Shown piece after piece: positions 24,438 through 33,807 of a stretch of 64,000 bases of DNA (position 1 is the stretch's first letter; each line of letters begins with the position of its first letter). The stretch comes from Rhynchopus sp. YZ270_cl-10 (lineage: Eukaryota > Euglenozoa > Diplonemea > Diplonemida > Diplonemidae). Under the pieces are notes generated by a model. It was not told the origin of the DNA. It saw only the letters and a list, made by a program, of their open reading frames with translations, and did not search any database. Location: contig OZ037892.1 of NCBI GenBank assembly GCA_964035575.1, positions 1-64,000 of the forward strand, read 5' to 3'. The translations under genes and the position numbers were made by a program.

Positions 24438-24510
24438 GCAGCTATCGTCTAGTGGTTAGGACGTCCGCCTTACACGCGGAAGATCGCTGGTTCAATCCCA
24501 GCTAGTTGTA
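24438..24510 (+). tRNA. tRNA-Val(TAC)
   Basis: Cloverleaf with loop CTTACAC reading TAC. Acceptor GCAGCTA pairs with TAGTTGT through G-U pairs. The 5' half strongly resembles Val(CAC) at 33.5 kb. Confidence 0.95.
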
Positions 24511-24602
24511 CTTTTCATTTTTGAATTTCCTTCACAATTTTTTACAGGTGTTGTTGACCATGAAGGGACACTTCCTTAAAACGAGAAAAGAATATGAAAC
24601 AA

Positions 24603-24675
24603 GCCCCATTGGCGCAATGGATAGCGCGTTGGACTTCTAATCCAAAGGTTGTGGGTTCGAGTCCCACATGGGGTA
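24603..24675 (+). tRNA. tRNA-Arg(TCT)
   Basis: Cloverleaf with stem TTGGA/TCCAA and loop CTTCTAA reading TCT. T arm GTGGGTTCGAGTCCCAC. Confidence 0.96.
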
Positions 24676-24763
24676 ATTCTTTTCTTTGTTTTTTATTTTT
24701 CAGATCCGGTGCGATTGAAGACTTTCTCTGGACGCATTCTTTTTAAAAACAGGCTTCATTGTA

Positions 24764-24835
24764 TCCTCGGTAGTATAGAGGTCAGTATTTCCGCCTGTCA
24801 CGCGGAAGACCCGGGTTCAATTCCCGGCCGGGGAA
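24764..24835 (+). tRNA. tRNA-Asp(GTC), copy 1
   Basis: Loop CTGTCAC reads GTC. T arm CCGGGTTCAATTCCCGG, acceptor TCCTCGG with CCGGGGA. The same gene recurs on the minus strand at 31000-31071. Confidence 0.97.
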
Positions 24836-24937
24836 TTCTTTTTATGTGTTGTGTTTTCTTCTGTTTTTCCTTTTGCTCCGTTTTGGTTGTCCTTTCTCAT
24901 CGTTCTCATTTCATTTCTAATATAAATCTGTTGGCAA

Positions 24938-25019
24938 GGCAGGATGGCCGAGAGGTCTAAGGCGGAGGACTCAAGTTCCTTTCTCTTCGGAGGCGTGGGT
25001 TCAAACCCCACTCCTGTCA
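24938..25019 (+). tRNA. tRNA-Leu(CAA)
   Basis: Class II tRNA of 82 nt with a long variable arm. Loop CTCAAGT reads CAA and decodes UUG. No partner reading UUA was found. No intron is present, although this isoacceptor often has one elsewhere. Confidence 0.95.
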
Positions 25020-25126
25020 CACTTTTTTCCTTCTGTTGTCCAGAATCAATTTTTCAAGGGATCAGTTTTTTTCACAATTTATTTTTCTGACAAAAAATCT
25101 GTGACACAAAAACTTGAAAAAAAGAG

Positions 25127-25198
25127 GGGCTCAGCAGGGAATCGAACCCTGGACCTCTCGCACCCAAAGCGAGAATCATGCCACTAGACCACTAAGCC
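25127..25198 (-). tRNA. tRNA-Pro(TGG)
   Basis: Loop TTTGGGT on stem CTCGC/GCGAG reads TGG. Discriminator C, normal for Pro. It differs from Pro(CGG) at 33.2 kb by essentially one anticodon base. Confidence 0.96.
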
Positions 25199-25319
25199 TT
25201 CGTTTTGTACCCATATTCCCATTTTCTTCTGTCCAAATTTTTTTTTATTTTGACACAGTTTTCGGTTTTGGGCGGTGAATGCACACACCATCTCGTTTCT
25301 ATGAACCATATAAATGTCA

Positions 25320-25393
25320 GCACCTATGGTCTAGTTGGTTATGACGCCTCGTTAACACCGAGGAGGTCTCCGGTTCAAACCCGGATAGGTGTA
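25320..25393 (+). tRNA. tRNA-Val(AAC)
   Basis: Loop TTAACAC on stem CCTCG/CGAGG reads AAC (A34 probably becomes inosine). T arm TCCGGTTCAAACCCGGA. Confidence 0.95.
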
Positions 25394-26049
25394 CACTTCT
25401 TTTTGTGCGTTTGTTTTTTGGCCTTGTATTGCCCATTTTTTTTGGGGGTGAGAGCACATCCGCAAACACGTGTCATAATGCTAACGTTTGCGGCTGTGCT
25501 ACTCTGCCAATTTTTTTGGATTTGGTGAAAAATGGTACCAAAATCAAATCCCGGAGCAATCAGTTTTTGTTGCCGGAAGCACATGCGGAAATGGGTGGGG
25601 ATTCCTTAACATTTCCACATGTGCTTCCTTTTCAGTCCTTTCCATCTCGAACGAACTTTGATCAGTGGGAACATGAAACAGACTGACTGACTTACATGTT
25701 ACATAGCATCTCAGCTCAACCTGATTGCAGGCCAAAAAATAATTTTCGGCCAAAATTTTTTTTAAGTTTTTGTTGCCAGAAGCCATATGCTGAAACTTGC
25801 ACAGCACACAGTGAGCTGTGCGCCCACAACGGAGGGCCTGTTCTGTGCGCCCACAATGGGGGGGGTTCTGTGCGCCCATATCGGGGTCTGCGCTGTGTGC
25901 CCGACATACCAAAAAAATTTCGTCCAAAAAATTGGGATGTAGTAGCACAGCGCACTTTTCCAATGTAGTAGCACAGCGCACTTTTTCAATGTGGTAACAC
26001 AGCGCACCTTGAAAATTGTTATTAGAGCTGAGGGGAAAAAAAAGAGAAG
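25394..26049. other. Intergenic region with short GC-rich direct repeats
   Basis: No RNA or protein gene is recognised. It holds three copies of CTGTGCGCCCA(C/T)A at 25.8 kb and three of TAGTAGCACAGCGCACTTTT (with changes) at 25.94-26.01 kb. The inverted form GGGCGCACAG appears at 29.4 kb. One CTGACTTACATGT motif at 25.69 kb belongs to the family at 29.5-29.8 kb. Confidence 0.6.
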
Positions 26050-26066
26050 TGCCTCCACCTGGGATT

Positions 26067-26115
<49 letters not shown>

Positions 26116-26122
26116 AAGAGGC
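26050..26122 (-). tRNA. tRNA-Phe(GAA)
   Basis: Loop CTGAAGA reads GAA between CAGA and TCTG. T arm CCTGGTTCAATCCCAGG. One mismatch at acceptor pair 7-66. Confidence 0.95.
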
Positions 26123-26200
26123 CTTGTTTTAGGGTATGCATATTTTTTACACGGCCAACATTTTTTGAAGTGAATGAAGTCAAAGTAGTAGAAAAAGTAT

Positions 26201-26273
26201 TGGTCGTGACAGGGCTCGAACCTGGGACCGTTGGCTTATTAGACCAATGCTCTACCGACTGAGCTACACGACC
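26201..26273 (-). tRNA. tRNA-Ile(AAT)
   Basis: Acceptor GGTCGTG pairs with CACGACC perfectly. Loop CTAATAA reads AAT (A34 probably becomes inosine). Confidence 0.96.
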
Positions 26274-26339
26274 GACAATAATGACGAAAGGAATCGCCAA
26301 GCTGGGGTACACACTATTTTTTTCTATTGTGCACAAAAC

Positions 26340-26975
26340 TGTATTTGCATGACCTCATCTTACTGATACTCTGCAACAGCAAAGTGGTCAAAAATGCGAA
26401 AACATTGGGAAAATGGGTTATTTGAGTGCTCCTGAATGCATTATGAGGTTAAACGATGTGATTAGAGCATCAGAAGTGTCCTGATCGAGTTGGCGAAAAT
26501 GACCCAGTAAACTGCCTATTGTACTGCCATTCCGCAATAGCAAAAATAGTCTAAAATGTGAAAACGTTGGGAAAATGGGTTATTTGGGTGCTCTTGAATC
26601 CATTATGAGGTCAGAACCGCAAATTGGAGCACCAGAAGTGCCCTGATCGAGTTGGCGAAAATGACCCACTAAAATGACTTTTGTGCCACCATTCCACGAA
26701 TGGCAAAATGTTCAAAAATGTGAAAATATTGGGAAATCGGGTTATTCGGCTGCTCATGAAGCCATTATGAGGTCAGAATCGCCAATTGGAGCATCAGAAG
26801 TGTCCTGATAGAGTTGGTTAAAATGACCCAGTAAAATGCCTATTGTACCACTATTGCGTAATAGCAAAATGCTCAAAAATGTGAAAACGTTGGGAAAATG
26901 GGTCATTTGGATGTTCCTGAACGCATTATAAGGTCAGACTCGCCAATTGGACCATCACACACATCCTCATCGCAG
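26340..26975. repeat. 170-bp-family repeats, second inverted group
   Basis: Four diverged units with CTGCAACAGCAAAGTGGTCA-like starts and TGAATGCATTATGAGG and GAGCATCAGAAGTGTCC cores, opposite in orientation to those at 20-21 kb. No gene is seen. Confidence 0.75.
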
Positions 26976-27058
26976 GCACTGCACAATGATGTCAGTTCAT
27001 ATTTTTGTGTATTTGACTGGCCCAACCAAAAAATAATCAACAAAATATGGCAAAAAAA

Positions 27059-27130
27059 TGGACATTGAGGGGTTCGAACCCTCGGCCTCCCGTATGCAGA
27101 ACGGGCGCTCTACCACTGAGCTAAACGCCC
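27059..27130 (-). tRNA. tRNA-Ala(TGC)
   Basis: Loop TCTGCAT on stem CCCGT/ACGGG reads TGC. Position 33 is C. T arm GAGGGTTCGAACCCCTC. Confidence 0.94.
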
Positions 27131-27243
27131 CTGATAAATGTCCCTCAAGGAGACGTACTTGGGGCACATTCTGTTCGTCTTTTTGTAAATTTTTTTCAAG
27201 AACGCAACAAGCCTTGAAATTGACTCTTTCCTTTAAAACGAAT

Positions 27244-27315
27244 GCCCGCCTAGCTCAGCGGTAGAGCGTTGGACTTTTAATCCAATGGTCGTGGGTTCGA
27301 TCCCCACGGCGGGTG
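27244..27315 (+). tRNA. tRNA-Lys(TTT)
   Basis: Loop CTTTTAA reads TTT with T33. Acceptor GCCCGCC pairs with GGCGGGT. Discriminator G. Confidence 0.96.
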
Positions 27316-27391
27316 CCTACTTTTTGGATTGATTGGATTCTCTTTTTTGTGCTCATTTTCAGGATCTGGGGCGTTGTGCTTCCTCAACTAT

Positions 27392-27473
27392 GCTGACGTA
27401 TCCAAGTGGTTACGGAGGTGGACTTGAAATCCACTGGGCTCTGCCCGCGCAGGTTCGAACCCTGCCGTCAGCG
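27392..27473 (+). tRNA. tRNA-Ser(TGA)
   Basis: Class II tRNA with loop CTTGAAA reading TGA. Long variable arm and discriminator G. Nearly identical outside the anticodon arm to Ser(CGA) and Ser(AGA) in this cluster. Confidence 0.96.
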
Positions 27474-27588
27474 TTCTTTACCTTTTCGTTTGATTTCTGT
27501 GATTTATGCTTTTGCCATCAAATGCAAAGATTGAAGATGTGTGTGACAAAGCTCCAAAAAATGTTGAAAACACTTGGAAAAAGAAAAG

Positions 27589-27660
27589 TTCTCCCACGCG
27601 GGTTTGAACCGCGGCTACTGGATTCAAAGTCCAGGGTGCTAACCACTACACCATAGGAGA
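27589..27660 (-). tRNA. tRNA-Gln(TTG)
   Basis: Loop CTTTGAA on CTGGA/TCCAG reads TTG. T arm CGCGGTTCAAACCCGCG. Pairs as an isoacceptor with Gln(CTG) at 34.1 kb. Confidence 0.95.
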
Positions 27661-27762
27661 GATAATCCGGATCCTTTTGTTCACACAACAACGATGGAAA
27701 ATTTGGTGGTTGCAGGTACACACAAGTACCCCACGTTGATTCTTTGATTTAAGTTAATATGA

Positions 27763-27835
27763 GCCTCCCTAGCTCAGTCGGTAGAGCGCAAGGCCCTTAA
27801 CCTTGTGGTCGCGGGTTCGAGCCCCGCGGGAGGTG
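27763..27835 (+). tRNA. tRNA-Lys(CTT), copy 1
   Basis: Loop CCCTTAA on CAAGG/CCTTG reads CTT. Position 33 is C. T arm GCGGGTTCGAGCCCCGC. An identical gene lies on the minus strand at 32736-32808. Confidence 0.95.
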
Positions 27836-28053
27836 CTTTTTGTATTGATACCTGAATTTTTCTGGAATTTTTTTAATTTGTTGGAAAACATGGTGTGTCG
27901 GTCGTTGTGCAATGAGCTCACCAGCGTGCGAAATCGTGCCCAAAAAATTTTTTTTGGTGGTCACAATTGCGATGATTTTTCGTGACCACAGTGATCACTA
28001 ACGTGTCATTAAACAAAGTACAAGCTTCGTCCTAAGTACTGACAGGTAATTAA

Positions 28054-28135
28054 GCGGACGTACCCAAGTGGTTACGGGGCTCGCCTGCTAAGCGAGTGTG
28101 CTCTGCATGCGCAAGTTCGAACCTTGCCGTTCGCG
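28054..28135 (+). tRNA. tRNA-Ser(GCT)
   Basis: Class II tRNA with loop CTGCTAA on CTCGC/GCGAG reading GCT. T arm GCAAGTTCGAACCTTGC, discriminator G, followed by a T run. Confidence 0.96.
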
Positions 28136-28389
28136 TTTTTTTATACACTGCATTGATCCCTTTTTTCATTCTTTTCTGAACTTTTTCAAACTCAAAAAAA
28201 ACCTGACAAAATCTGTTTTATCTTCAGGTAACGAATCTCCAAGTTAGGACAGCATTCAAGATGTTTGGTTTTTTTGATGAGACAACCTTGGAAATCCTGA
28301 AAAATAGTTTCAACATCAAGATGACACACAACGTTGATTTTTAGCTCAAAATTAAAAAATAGAGTCAAAAACTCAAAAAAATGAAAAAT

Positions 28390-28462
28390 CTCCTCCTGTT
28401 GGGTTCGAACCAACGACCTGCAGGTTAACAGCCTGACGCGCTACCGACTGCGCCAAGGAGGA
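28390..28462 (-). tRNA. tRNA-Asn(GTT), copy 1
   Basis: Acceptor TCCTCCT pairs with AGGAGGA. Loop CTGTTAA reads GTT. A second identical gene is at 33808-33880. Confidence 0.96.
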
Positions 28463-28576
28463 TCTGATTGTTAGCGAAGACAGCATTTACATGGGGACCT
28501 TATTCAAAACGAAAACACACACAAGGAATGATGGAAACTTATGGCCGCGTTACGAAGAGAATGCGAGAGAATTCGT

Positions 28577-28648
28577 GGCTCGGTGGTCTAGTGGCATGAT
28601 TCTCGCTTAGGGTGCGAGAGGTCCGGGGTTCAATTCCCCGCCGAGCCC
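28577..28648 (+). tRNA. tRNA-Pro(AGG)
   Basis: Loop TTAGGGT on CTCGC/GCGAG reads AGG. Discriminator C. T arm CGGGGTTCAATTCCCCG. Confidence 0.96.
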
Positions 28649-28749
28649 TTGTCTTTTTGGATTTTCATTTTTCATTTTTTTTTTTTTCGTTTGAAACTCC
28701 GTGTAGCTTGCACAAAAGTACCCTTTTTGGATTGTGCCTAAGTATCACC

Positions 28750-28821
28750 TCCCCTTTAGTACAGTGGTTAGTATACCTGGCTTTCACCCAGGCGACCCGG
28801 GTTCAAACCCCGGAGGGGGAA
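28750..28821 (+). tRNA. tRNA-Glu(TTC)
   Basis: Loop CTTTCAC on CCTGG/CCAGG reads TTC. Acceptor TCCCCTT with AGGGGGA. T run downstream. Confidence 0.96.
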
Positions 28822-28958
28822 TCCTTTTTGATTGCTTTCAAATTTCGGAGCTGTTTTTTGATATTTTCATATTTCTGAATTTTCAATTTGGCAAAGTTTT
28901 GTGACAAGAAATCTCTGAGAAGGAGGAAATCTAAAAATATTTTGGAATGAACAAAAAG

Positions 28959-29030
28959 TACTCGCGGCGGGGATCGAACCCGCAACCTCCGGCGTCGGGA
29001 ACCGACGCGCTTCCATTGCGCCACGCGAGC
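28959..29030 (-). tRNA. tRNA-Arg(CCG)
   Basis: The anticodon stem TCGGT/GCCGG encloses TCCCGAC, which reads CCG with C at position 33. Register was fixed from the D arm. Acceptor GCTCGCG pairs with CGCGAGT. Confidence 0.88.
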
Positions 29031-29998
29031 TTATCTTGTTTCCCAAGATCTCAGATTATGGAGAAGGTTTGGCAATGTCTAAAAAAAAGTTCAAAAATTG
29101 ATAAAACAGCCAGTTGCCCTTGGTGCATGACTGGTTGCACTGCGGTGGACCCGTGCACTTTCCATACAGTCCTAGGCCAGCAAACCCACACACGCAATGG
29201 GTATACGGGTTTGCTATGCCATCCATTGCACCTGTGCATAAGATAAGGCACATGTCCAGCATGTATTCCCCCATCGTGAAACTCCCTTGTGCACCCAACA
29301 TACCACACCCCTGGCCATATTGGTAAGGCATATTAGTAAGGGTACCTGGTCAGATCTGACCAGGCACCTGGTCACAGTGACTAGGTAGGTGGGCGCACAG
29401 GGGGTAAGCTAATCGGGCGCACAGGGGTATTCCTAATCGGGCGCACAGGGGGGTTGGCCCGCAAACGTGATGTCTCTGACCAGTGCACCGGCCATATCTT
29501 GGGAATTTTGTGAAGAAATATACATGTAAGTCAGGTTGGGTTTATGAACATGTTGTAGTCCCAACCTGACTTACATGGTTATGAAAAACCTGACTTACAT
29601 GGTTATTAACCCAGGGAATTTTGTGAACAAATAAACATGTAAGTCAGGTTTTTCATAAACACGTAAGTTAACCCAAAAACATGCGGCCACCAGAGCGGCC
29701 ATACTGACTTACATGTTTATGAACTGGGATTTTTGTGAACAAATAAACATGTAAGTCAGCATGGGTTTATAAACATATGAGTCAAATTTTTTTTCGATTG
29801 TGACGGAAGTTGTGACTGAACTGACTTACTATGTCGAGCAAAAACCGGCATCAGACAAAAAATTTCTTTCTCCACTAAGAATCCTTACACAAGAAAGAGT
29901 ACATATCATTTCCACTTTTTCGTTTTGAACGAGTTTGTGACTGACCTGAAACTGTCCGAAACCATATTGTTTTGCTTTTGTCAATCGCAAAAAGAGAG
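29031..29998. other. Intergenic region rich in inverted repeats
   Basis: No gene is recognised. It holds the palindrome CTGGTCAGATCTGACCAG near 29349, three copies of ATCGGGCGCACAGGGG-like sequence at 29.39-29.45 kb, and at least six copies of CATGTAAGTCAG in both orientations between 29.5 and 29.8 kb, often beside AACAAATAAACATG. Confidence 0.7.
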
Positions 29999-30069
29999 TG
30001 CGTAATCCGGGAATCGAACCCGGGCCGACCCCGTGGCGGGGGGCCATTCTACCACTAGACCAATTACGC
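29999..30069 (-). tRNA. tRNA-Gly(GCC)
   Basis: 71 nt. Stem GCCCC/GGGGT encloses CCGCCAC, which reads GCC with C at position 33. T arm CCGGGTTCGATTCCCGG, acceptor GCGTAAT with ATTACGC. Confidence 0.94.
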
Positions 30070-30185
30070 TACGATATTAGTCGAAATTGTGCTCGAGTTG
30101 CCGCTCGTTGCATGGTTGAAAAATATTTCACAATATCCCTCGAAATAAAACCCTTTCTGAGATCCCAATAAGTGGGAATATTCAA

Positions 30186-30257
30186 GCGGTTATGGTTTAG
30201 TGGTTAGAACACCCGTTTGTGGCACGGGAGACCCGAGTTCAATTCTCGGTAACCGCT
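30186..30257 (+). tRNA. tRNA-His(GTG)
   Basis: Loop TTGTGGC on CCCGT/ACGGG reads GTG. Acceptor GCGGTTA with TAACCGC. The extra 5' G is not encoded, as is normal in eukaryotes. The base after the acceptor is T. Confidence 0.95.
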
Positions 30258-30345
30258 TTTTTAGCTGTACAATCAACCGTCTAAATTTTTTTTCAACTCC
30301 AAAAATATGCAGGCCACATAAAAAATACTATTGCCTAAAGACATG

Positions 30346-30417
30346 GACCGTGTGGCTCAATGGAAGAGCGCCTGACCACGGATCAGGCGGTTGCAGGTTC
30401 GAGTCCTGCCACGGTTG
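30346..30417 (+). tRNA. tRNA-Arg(ACG)
   Basis: Stem CCTGA/TCAGG encloses CCACGGA, which reads ACG with C at position 33. T arm GCAGGTTCGAGTCCTGC. Confidence 0.94.
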
Positions 30418-30506
30418 CTTCTTTTTTTAGGCAATTTGAAGAATTTGAAATTATTTTCATTTTGAAATCGCCCCTCACAAAGAAAACACTTTGCATGAAA
30501 GTAACA

Positions 30507-30578
30507 GCACTTATGGTATAACGGTTAGTATTCTCGCCTTCCAAGCGAGCGGCCCGGGTTCGACTCCCGGTAAGTGCA
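30507..30578 (+). tRNA. tRNA-Gly(TCC)
   Basis: Loop CTTCCAA on CTCGC/GCGAG reads TCC. Acceptor GCACTTA pairs with TAAGTGC. T run downstream. Confidence 0.96.
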
Positions 30579-30864
30579 GTTCTTTTTTTAAAGGGGGAAG
30601 CAAAATTTTCATGTTCAGAAAATTTTTTCTGAAATGTCAGCTTTTCAAAGAATTTCCAGTTTTCAAGTTTTTCCCAAAAATTTTTCAAGGTTCTTATGGG
30701 TGGGTTGACTACCAAAAAATCCAAAATCCCGGGGTGACCCCTTCCCACTGGACCCAATGTTTTTATCTGTTGTGACTGTAACTTGTCACTGTAATTCATT
30801 TGACACCAACCTCTCACTTTTTTGTGTTTTCAAAAAAGTTCAAAAAAACAATGTTCAAAAAGTT

Positions 30865-30937
30865 AACCCCGTGCGGGACTCGAACCCGCAACCTTTGGAT
30901 TCGAAGTCCAACGCGCTATCCATTGCGCCAACGGGGC
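30865..30937 (-). tRNA. tRNA-Arg(TCG)
   Basis: Loop CTTCGAA on TTGGA/TCCAA reads TCG with T33. T arm GCGGGTTCGAGTCCCGC. Very like Arg(TCT). Confidence 0.95.
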
Positions 30938-30999
30938 CTGATTTGATTTTCATCAGAAAAGAAACGAAACAATGAGTGGGAGCCCTGTACAAAAAAGAA

Positions 31000-31071
31000 T
31001 TCCCCGGCCGGGAATTGAACCCGGGTCTTCCGCGTGACAGGCGGAAATACTGACCTCTATACTACCGAGGA
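31000..31071 (-). tRNA. tRNA-Asp(GTC), copy 2
   Basis: Reverse-strand duplicate of the gene at 24764-24835 with no difference seen within the tRNA. Confidence 0.97.
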
Positions 31072-31169
31072 TACAATCTTCACTCTGATTTAATTTCGCG
31101 CATCAAAATGGTCTAAAATGAGCACAGAAACGACGAAAATGCACGAAAATTCGTGAACAAAAAATGAAT

Positions 31170-31251
31170 CGCAGTCGGCAGGACTTGAACCTGCGCGGGC
31201 AGAGCCCAATGGATTTCTAGTCCACCTCCGTAACCACTTGGATACGACTGC
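31170..31251 (-). tRNA. tRNA-Ser(AGA)
   Basis: Class II tRNA with loop CTAGAAA reading AGA. Long variable arm, discriminator G. Confidence 0.96.
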
Positions 31252-31329
31252 TGTAATTCTCACCGTTCTTTGTTTTTAGGCAGTCATCTGTTTGCAGAAA
31301 ATAATCTGGAACACGAAAACGAAAAAAAA

Positions 31330-31413
31330 TCCTCTCGGCCGGAATCGAACCAGCGACCGCTCGATAACCGAGTATTCTACAGTCGAGCGCTCTACCAATT
31401 GAGCTACGAGAGG
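31330..31413 (-). tRNA. tRNA-Tyr(GTA) with an 11-nt intron
   Basis: 84 nt in DNA. After anticodon GTA and base 37 there is an 11-nt insert (31366-31376). Removing it restores the CTCGA/TCGAG stem and a 7-base loop. Trypanosomatid tRNA-Tyr is known for an intron of this size. It is the only tRNA intron found in this cluster. Confidence 0.94.
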
Positions 31414-31537
31414 TTCTACAACTGTCATTGTTTTCACAGAAGCCCATAAAATTTTTTGGCTCAAAAAAATTTTTTTGCCACACAAACCTGTAGAAATTTG
31501 CACCCCATGTATTTCTTAATGATACGATAATATCAAG

Positions 31538-31610
31538 GCGAGGTTGGCGCAGTCGGGAGCGCGTAGGTCCCATAATCCTAAGGTCGTCAGTTCGATCCTG
31601 GCACCTCGCA
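31538..31610 (+). tRNA. Elongator tRNA-Met(CAT)
   Basis: Acceptor GCGAGGT with ACCTCGC. Loop CCCATAA reads CAT with C at position 33, and the last stem pair is T-T. It lacks the A1-T72 pair and the T-loop signature of the initiator, so it is assigned as elongator. Confidence 0.92.
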
Positions 31611-31695
31611 CTTTTTTGTGTGTCTTTTTCCTTTGTGTGGGATTTTCAGCAAAATTTCCACCTTCATGCTAAACGCATTGAAGCCCTAAATCATG

Positions 31696-31766
31696 GGCCC
31701 TATGGTGTAGCGGTAGCACTATGGATTCCAAATCCATCAACGGCGGTTCGATTCCGTCTAGGGTCA
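31696..31766 (+). tRNA. tRNA-Trp(CCA)
   Basis: Loop TTCCAAA on ATGGA/TCCAT reads CCA. Acceptor GGCCCTA pairs with TAGGGTC. No intron. Confidence 0.94.
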
Positions 31767-31848
31767 TTTCTTTTTTTACACACTTTCCTTTCTGTGTTGT
31801 CTTGAAAAACTTCTTCGCAGGAGAAACAGCAAAAGCATCTTAATCAGC

Positions 31849-31920
31849 GGCGATTTAGCTCAGTGGCAGAGCATTGGTCTTGTAAACCAAGGGTCGGGGG
31901 TTCGATCCCCCCAGTTGCCT
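31849..31920 (+). tRNA. tRNA-Thr(TGT)
   Basis: Loop CTTGTAA on TTGGT/ACCAA reads TGT and keeps T33, unlike the other two Thr genes. T arm GGGGGTTCGATCCCCCC. Confidence 0.95.
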
Positions 31921-32735
31921 TTCTATTTTTTGGTGATGTGATGTGATGTGGTTGTGCTGAAGAAGCAGCAACTGAGCACTGGATGTGACAGGCAGGAACG
32001 CAGAAGGGAGATGGCCTGGCCGTACTCCAGTACAGGCCCGAGCGAGTGCTCACAGAATGGGCTCCAAAAACCAGCACAGAATGGAATGGCTGGAGACTTA
32101 TAGGCTTACTGTAAGGATTTGTTAGGAGTGGAAAAAAAAACTCCTGACCCGGGTATTGAATTTTCAGATCATTTTCTCAGTCACAATGCAAGCACAGAAT
32201 GGAAACGAAAAACCAGCACAGAATGGAATGGCTGGAGTCTTATAGCCGTGTTCCATTCTGTGCTTGGTTTTGGTTTCCATTCTGTGCTTGCATTGTGACT
32301 GAGAAAATGATCCGAAAATTCAATAGCCAGGTCAGGAGTTTTTCCATCTGAATTATGGATTGCTAAGGATTTCCCAGCCATTCCATTCTGTGCTGGATTC
32401 CACCATTCTGTACTGGTGAGTCGCCAAGAAGCGGCAGCTGAGCACACTGGACATGCCCAGAAAGGAGATAAGTTGTGGGGCTGAAACGTGCTATCCCCAG
32501 CAAAAGGGTCTGGCACTTTTCGCGAGTGGAAGCAGTTCACACCTGGTTGAACGCAAAACCTACACCGGTCGGTGGGAGTCCTGTGTTGGTTCGGAAAACA
32601 CATATTTTCACCCAAATTCCACTCTCAACTTGCCAACGAAACAGAACTGAGATCAAGTGGAGGAAATATTTTTTGGTTTTCATTTGCCTCAAAATCTCAG
32701 AAACCTGCAAAATCGTAAACATTCAAAAAGAAAAG
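31921..32735. other. Intergenic region with repeated CAGCACAGAATGG motifs
   Basis: No gene is recognised. Between 32.0 and 32.42 kb the motif CAGCACAGAATGGAATGGCT and its reverse complement recur about eight times. Two longer inverted arms (around 32.16-32.21 and 32.27-32.32 kb) share AATTTTC, GATCATTTTCTCAGTC and ACAATGCAAGCACAGAATGG, so a large fold-back is possible. Confidence 0.65.
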
Positions 32736-32808
32736 CACCTCCCGCGGGGCTCGAACCCGCGACCACAAGGTTAAGGGCCTTGCGCTCTACCGACTGAGCT
32801 AGGGAGGC
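32736..32808 (-). tRNA. tRNA-Lys(CTT), copy 2
   Basis: Same tRNA sequence as 27763-27835, including loop CCCTTAA with C33. The duplicate agrees on the unusual base, which argues against a base-call error. Confidence 0.95.
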
Positions 32809-32914
32809 TCACATTCATTTAAACCAAAGAATCATTGTGGGGTGGTCATGCAGAAAAGTCTCTTGTCCTAAATTTGACCACCCCAGAGAAAAGGAAAGAA
32901 GGTAAAACTATTAG

Positions 32915-32987
32915 GCCCGTGTAGCCCAATGGATAAGGCGTTCGCTTCCTAAGCGAAAGATTGTGGGTTCGATCCCCACCATGGGTA
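32915..32987 (+). tRNA. tRNA-Arg(CCT)
   Basis: Loop TTCCTAA on TTCGC/GCGAA reads CCT with T33. T arm GTGGGTTCGATCCCCAC. Confidence 0.95.
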
Positions 32988-33201
32988 TTCTCTTTTTCAC
33001 TGGGAAGTGAAAATATGGAAAATGATTTTTCAAGATTCTCTCACTATCTTGGGATTTTGGTGACAACAAAGATATGGCAAAATACTTTCACAAAAATGCA
33101 CTTTTCCAAACTTCCTCATCTTGGGATTTTGGTGGTCGAAAAGATGTGGAAATAATTTTTCTAAACAATTCCCAAGCAAGAAACTACCTAAATAAAAAGA
33201 G

Positions 33202-33273
33202 GGGCTCAGCAGGGAATCGAACCCTGGACCTCTCGCACCCGAAGCGAGAATCATGCCACTAGACCACTAAGCC
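33202..33273 (-). tRNA. tRNA-Pro(CGG)
   Basis: Loop TTCGGGT reads CGG. Otherwise essentially the same as Pro(TGG). Discriminator C. Confidence 0.96.
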
Positions 33274-33367
33274 ACTGATTATTTTCTTCATCCAGATTTA
33301 CATGATGGCGTTAATATTCAAAAGTCAGAAATTCTTCTCTCCAAAACTTGGTCTAAAAAAAAGTATT

Positions 33368-33439
33368 TTCCGCTGCGGGGAATTGAACCCCGGTCTGCCG
33401 GGTGAGAGCCGGCTGTTCTAACCACTATACTACAGCGGA
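33368..33439 (-). tRNA. tRNA-Glu(CTC)
   Basis: Loop CTCTCAC on GCCGG/CCGGC reads CTC. Acceptor TCCGCTG pairs with CAGCGGA. Confidence 0.96.
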
Positions 33440-33529
33440 TCTGATAGTAGGCAAAACTATTATCTGCATGGGGACATCTTTTCGATCGTTGCATTGAACG
33501 AAAATGTGAAGGAAAGTTCAAAAAGAAAT

Positions 33530-33602
33530 TACAGCTAGTCGGGATTGAACCGACGATCTCTCGCGTGTGAGGCGAGCGTCCTAACCACTAGACGATAGCT
33601 GC
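33530..33602 (-). tRNA. tRNA-Val(CAC)
   Basis: Loop CTCACAC on CTCGC/GCGAG reads CAC. Acceptor GCAGCTA pairs with TAGCTGT. Confidence 0.96.
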
Positions 33603-33666
33603 TACAATAATGACCGGAACTGTTTTCCACAAGAGGTGGGTTTTCTGCGGAAAAATGGTAATAACG

Positions 33667-33748
33667 TGACGAGAGTGGGGTTTGAACCCACGCCTCCGAA
33701 GAGACCAGGGCCTAAACCTGGCGCCTTAGACCGCTCGGCCATCTCGCC
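33667..33748 (-). tRNA. tRNA-Leu(TAG)
   Basis: Class II tRNA with loop TTTAGGC on CCAGG/CCTGG reading TAG. Discriminator A. Confidence 0.96.
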
Positions 33749-33807
33749 TTCCCAGTTTTTTCTGACTTTTGCAAAGAACAGAAAATGGTTTGAGAAGGGA
33801 AAAAAGT

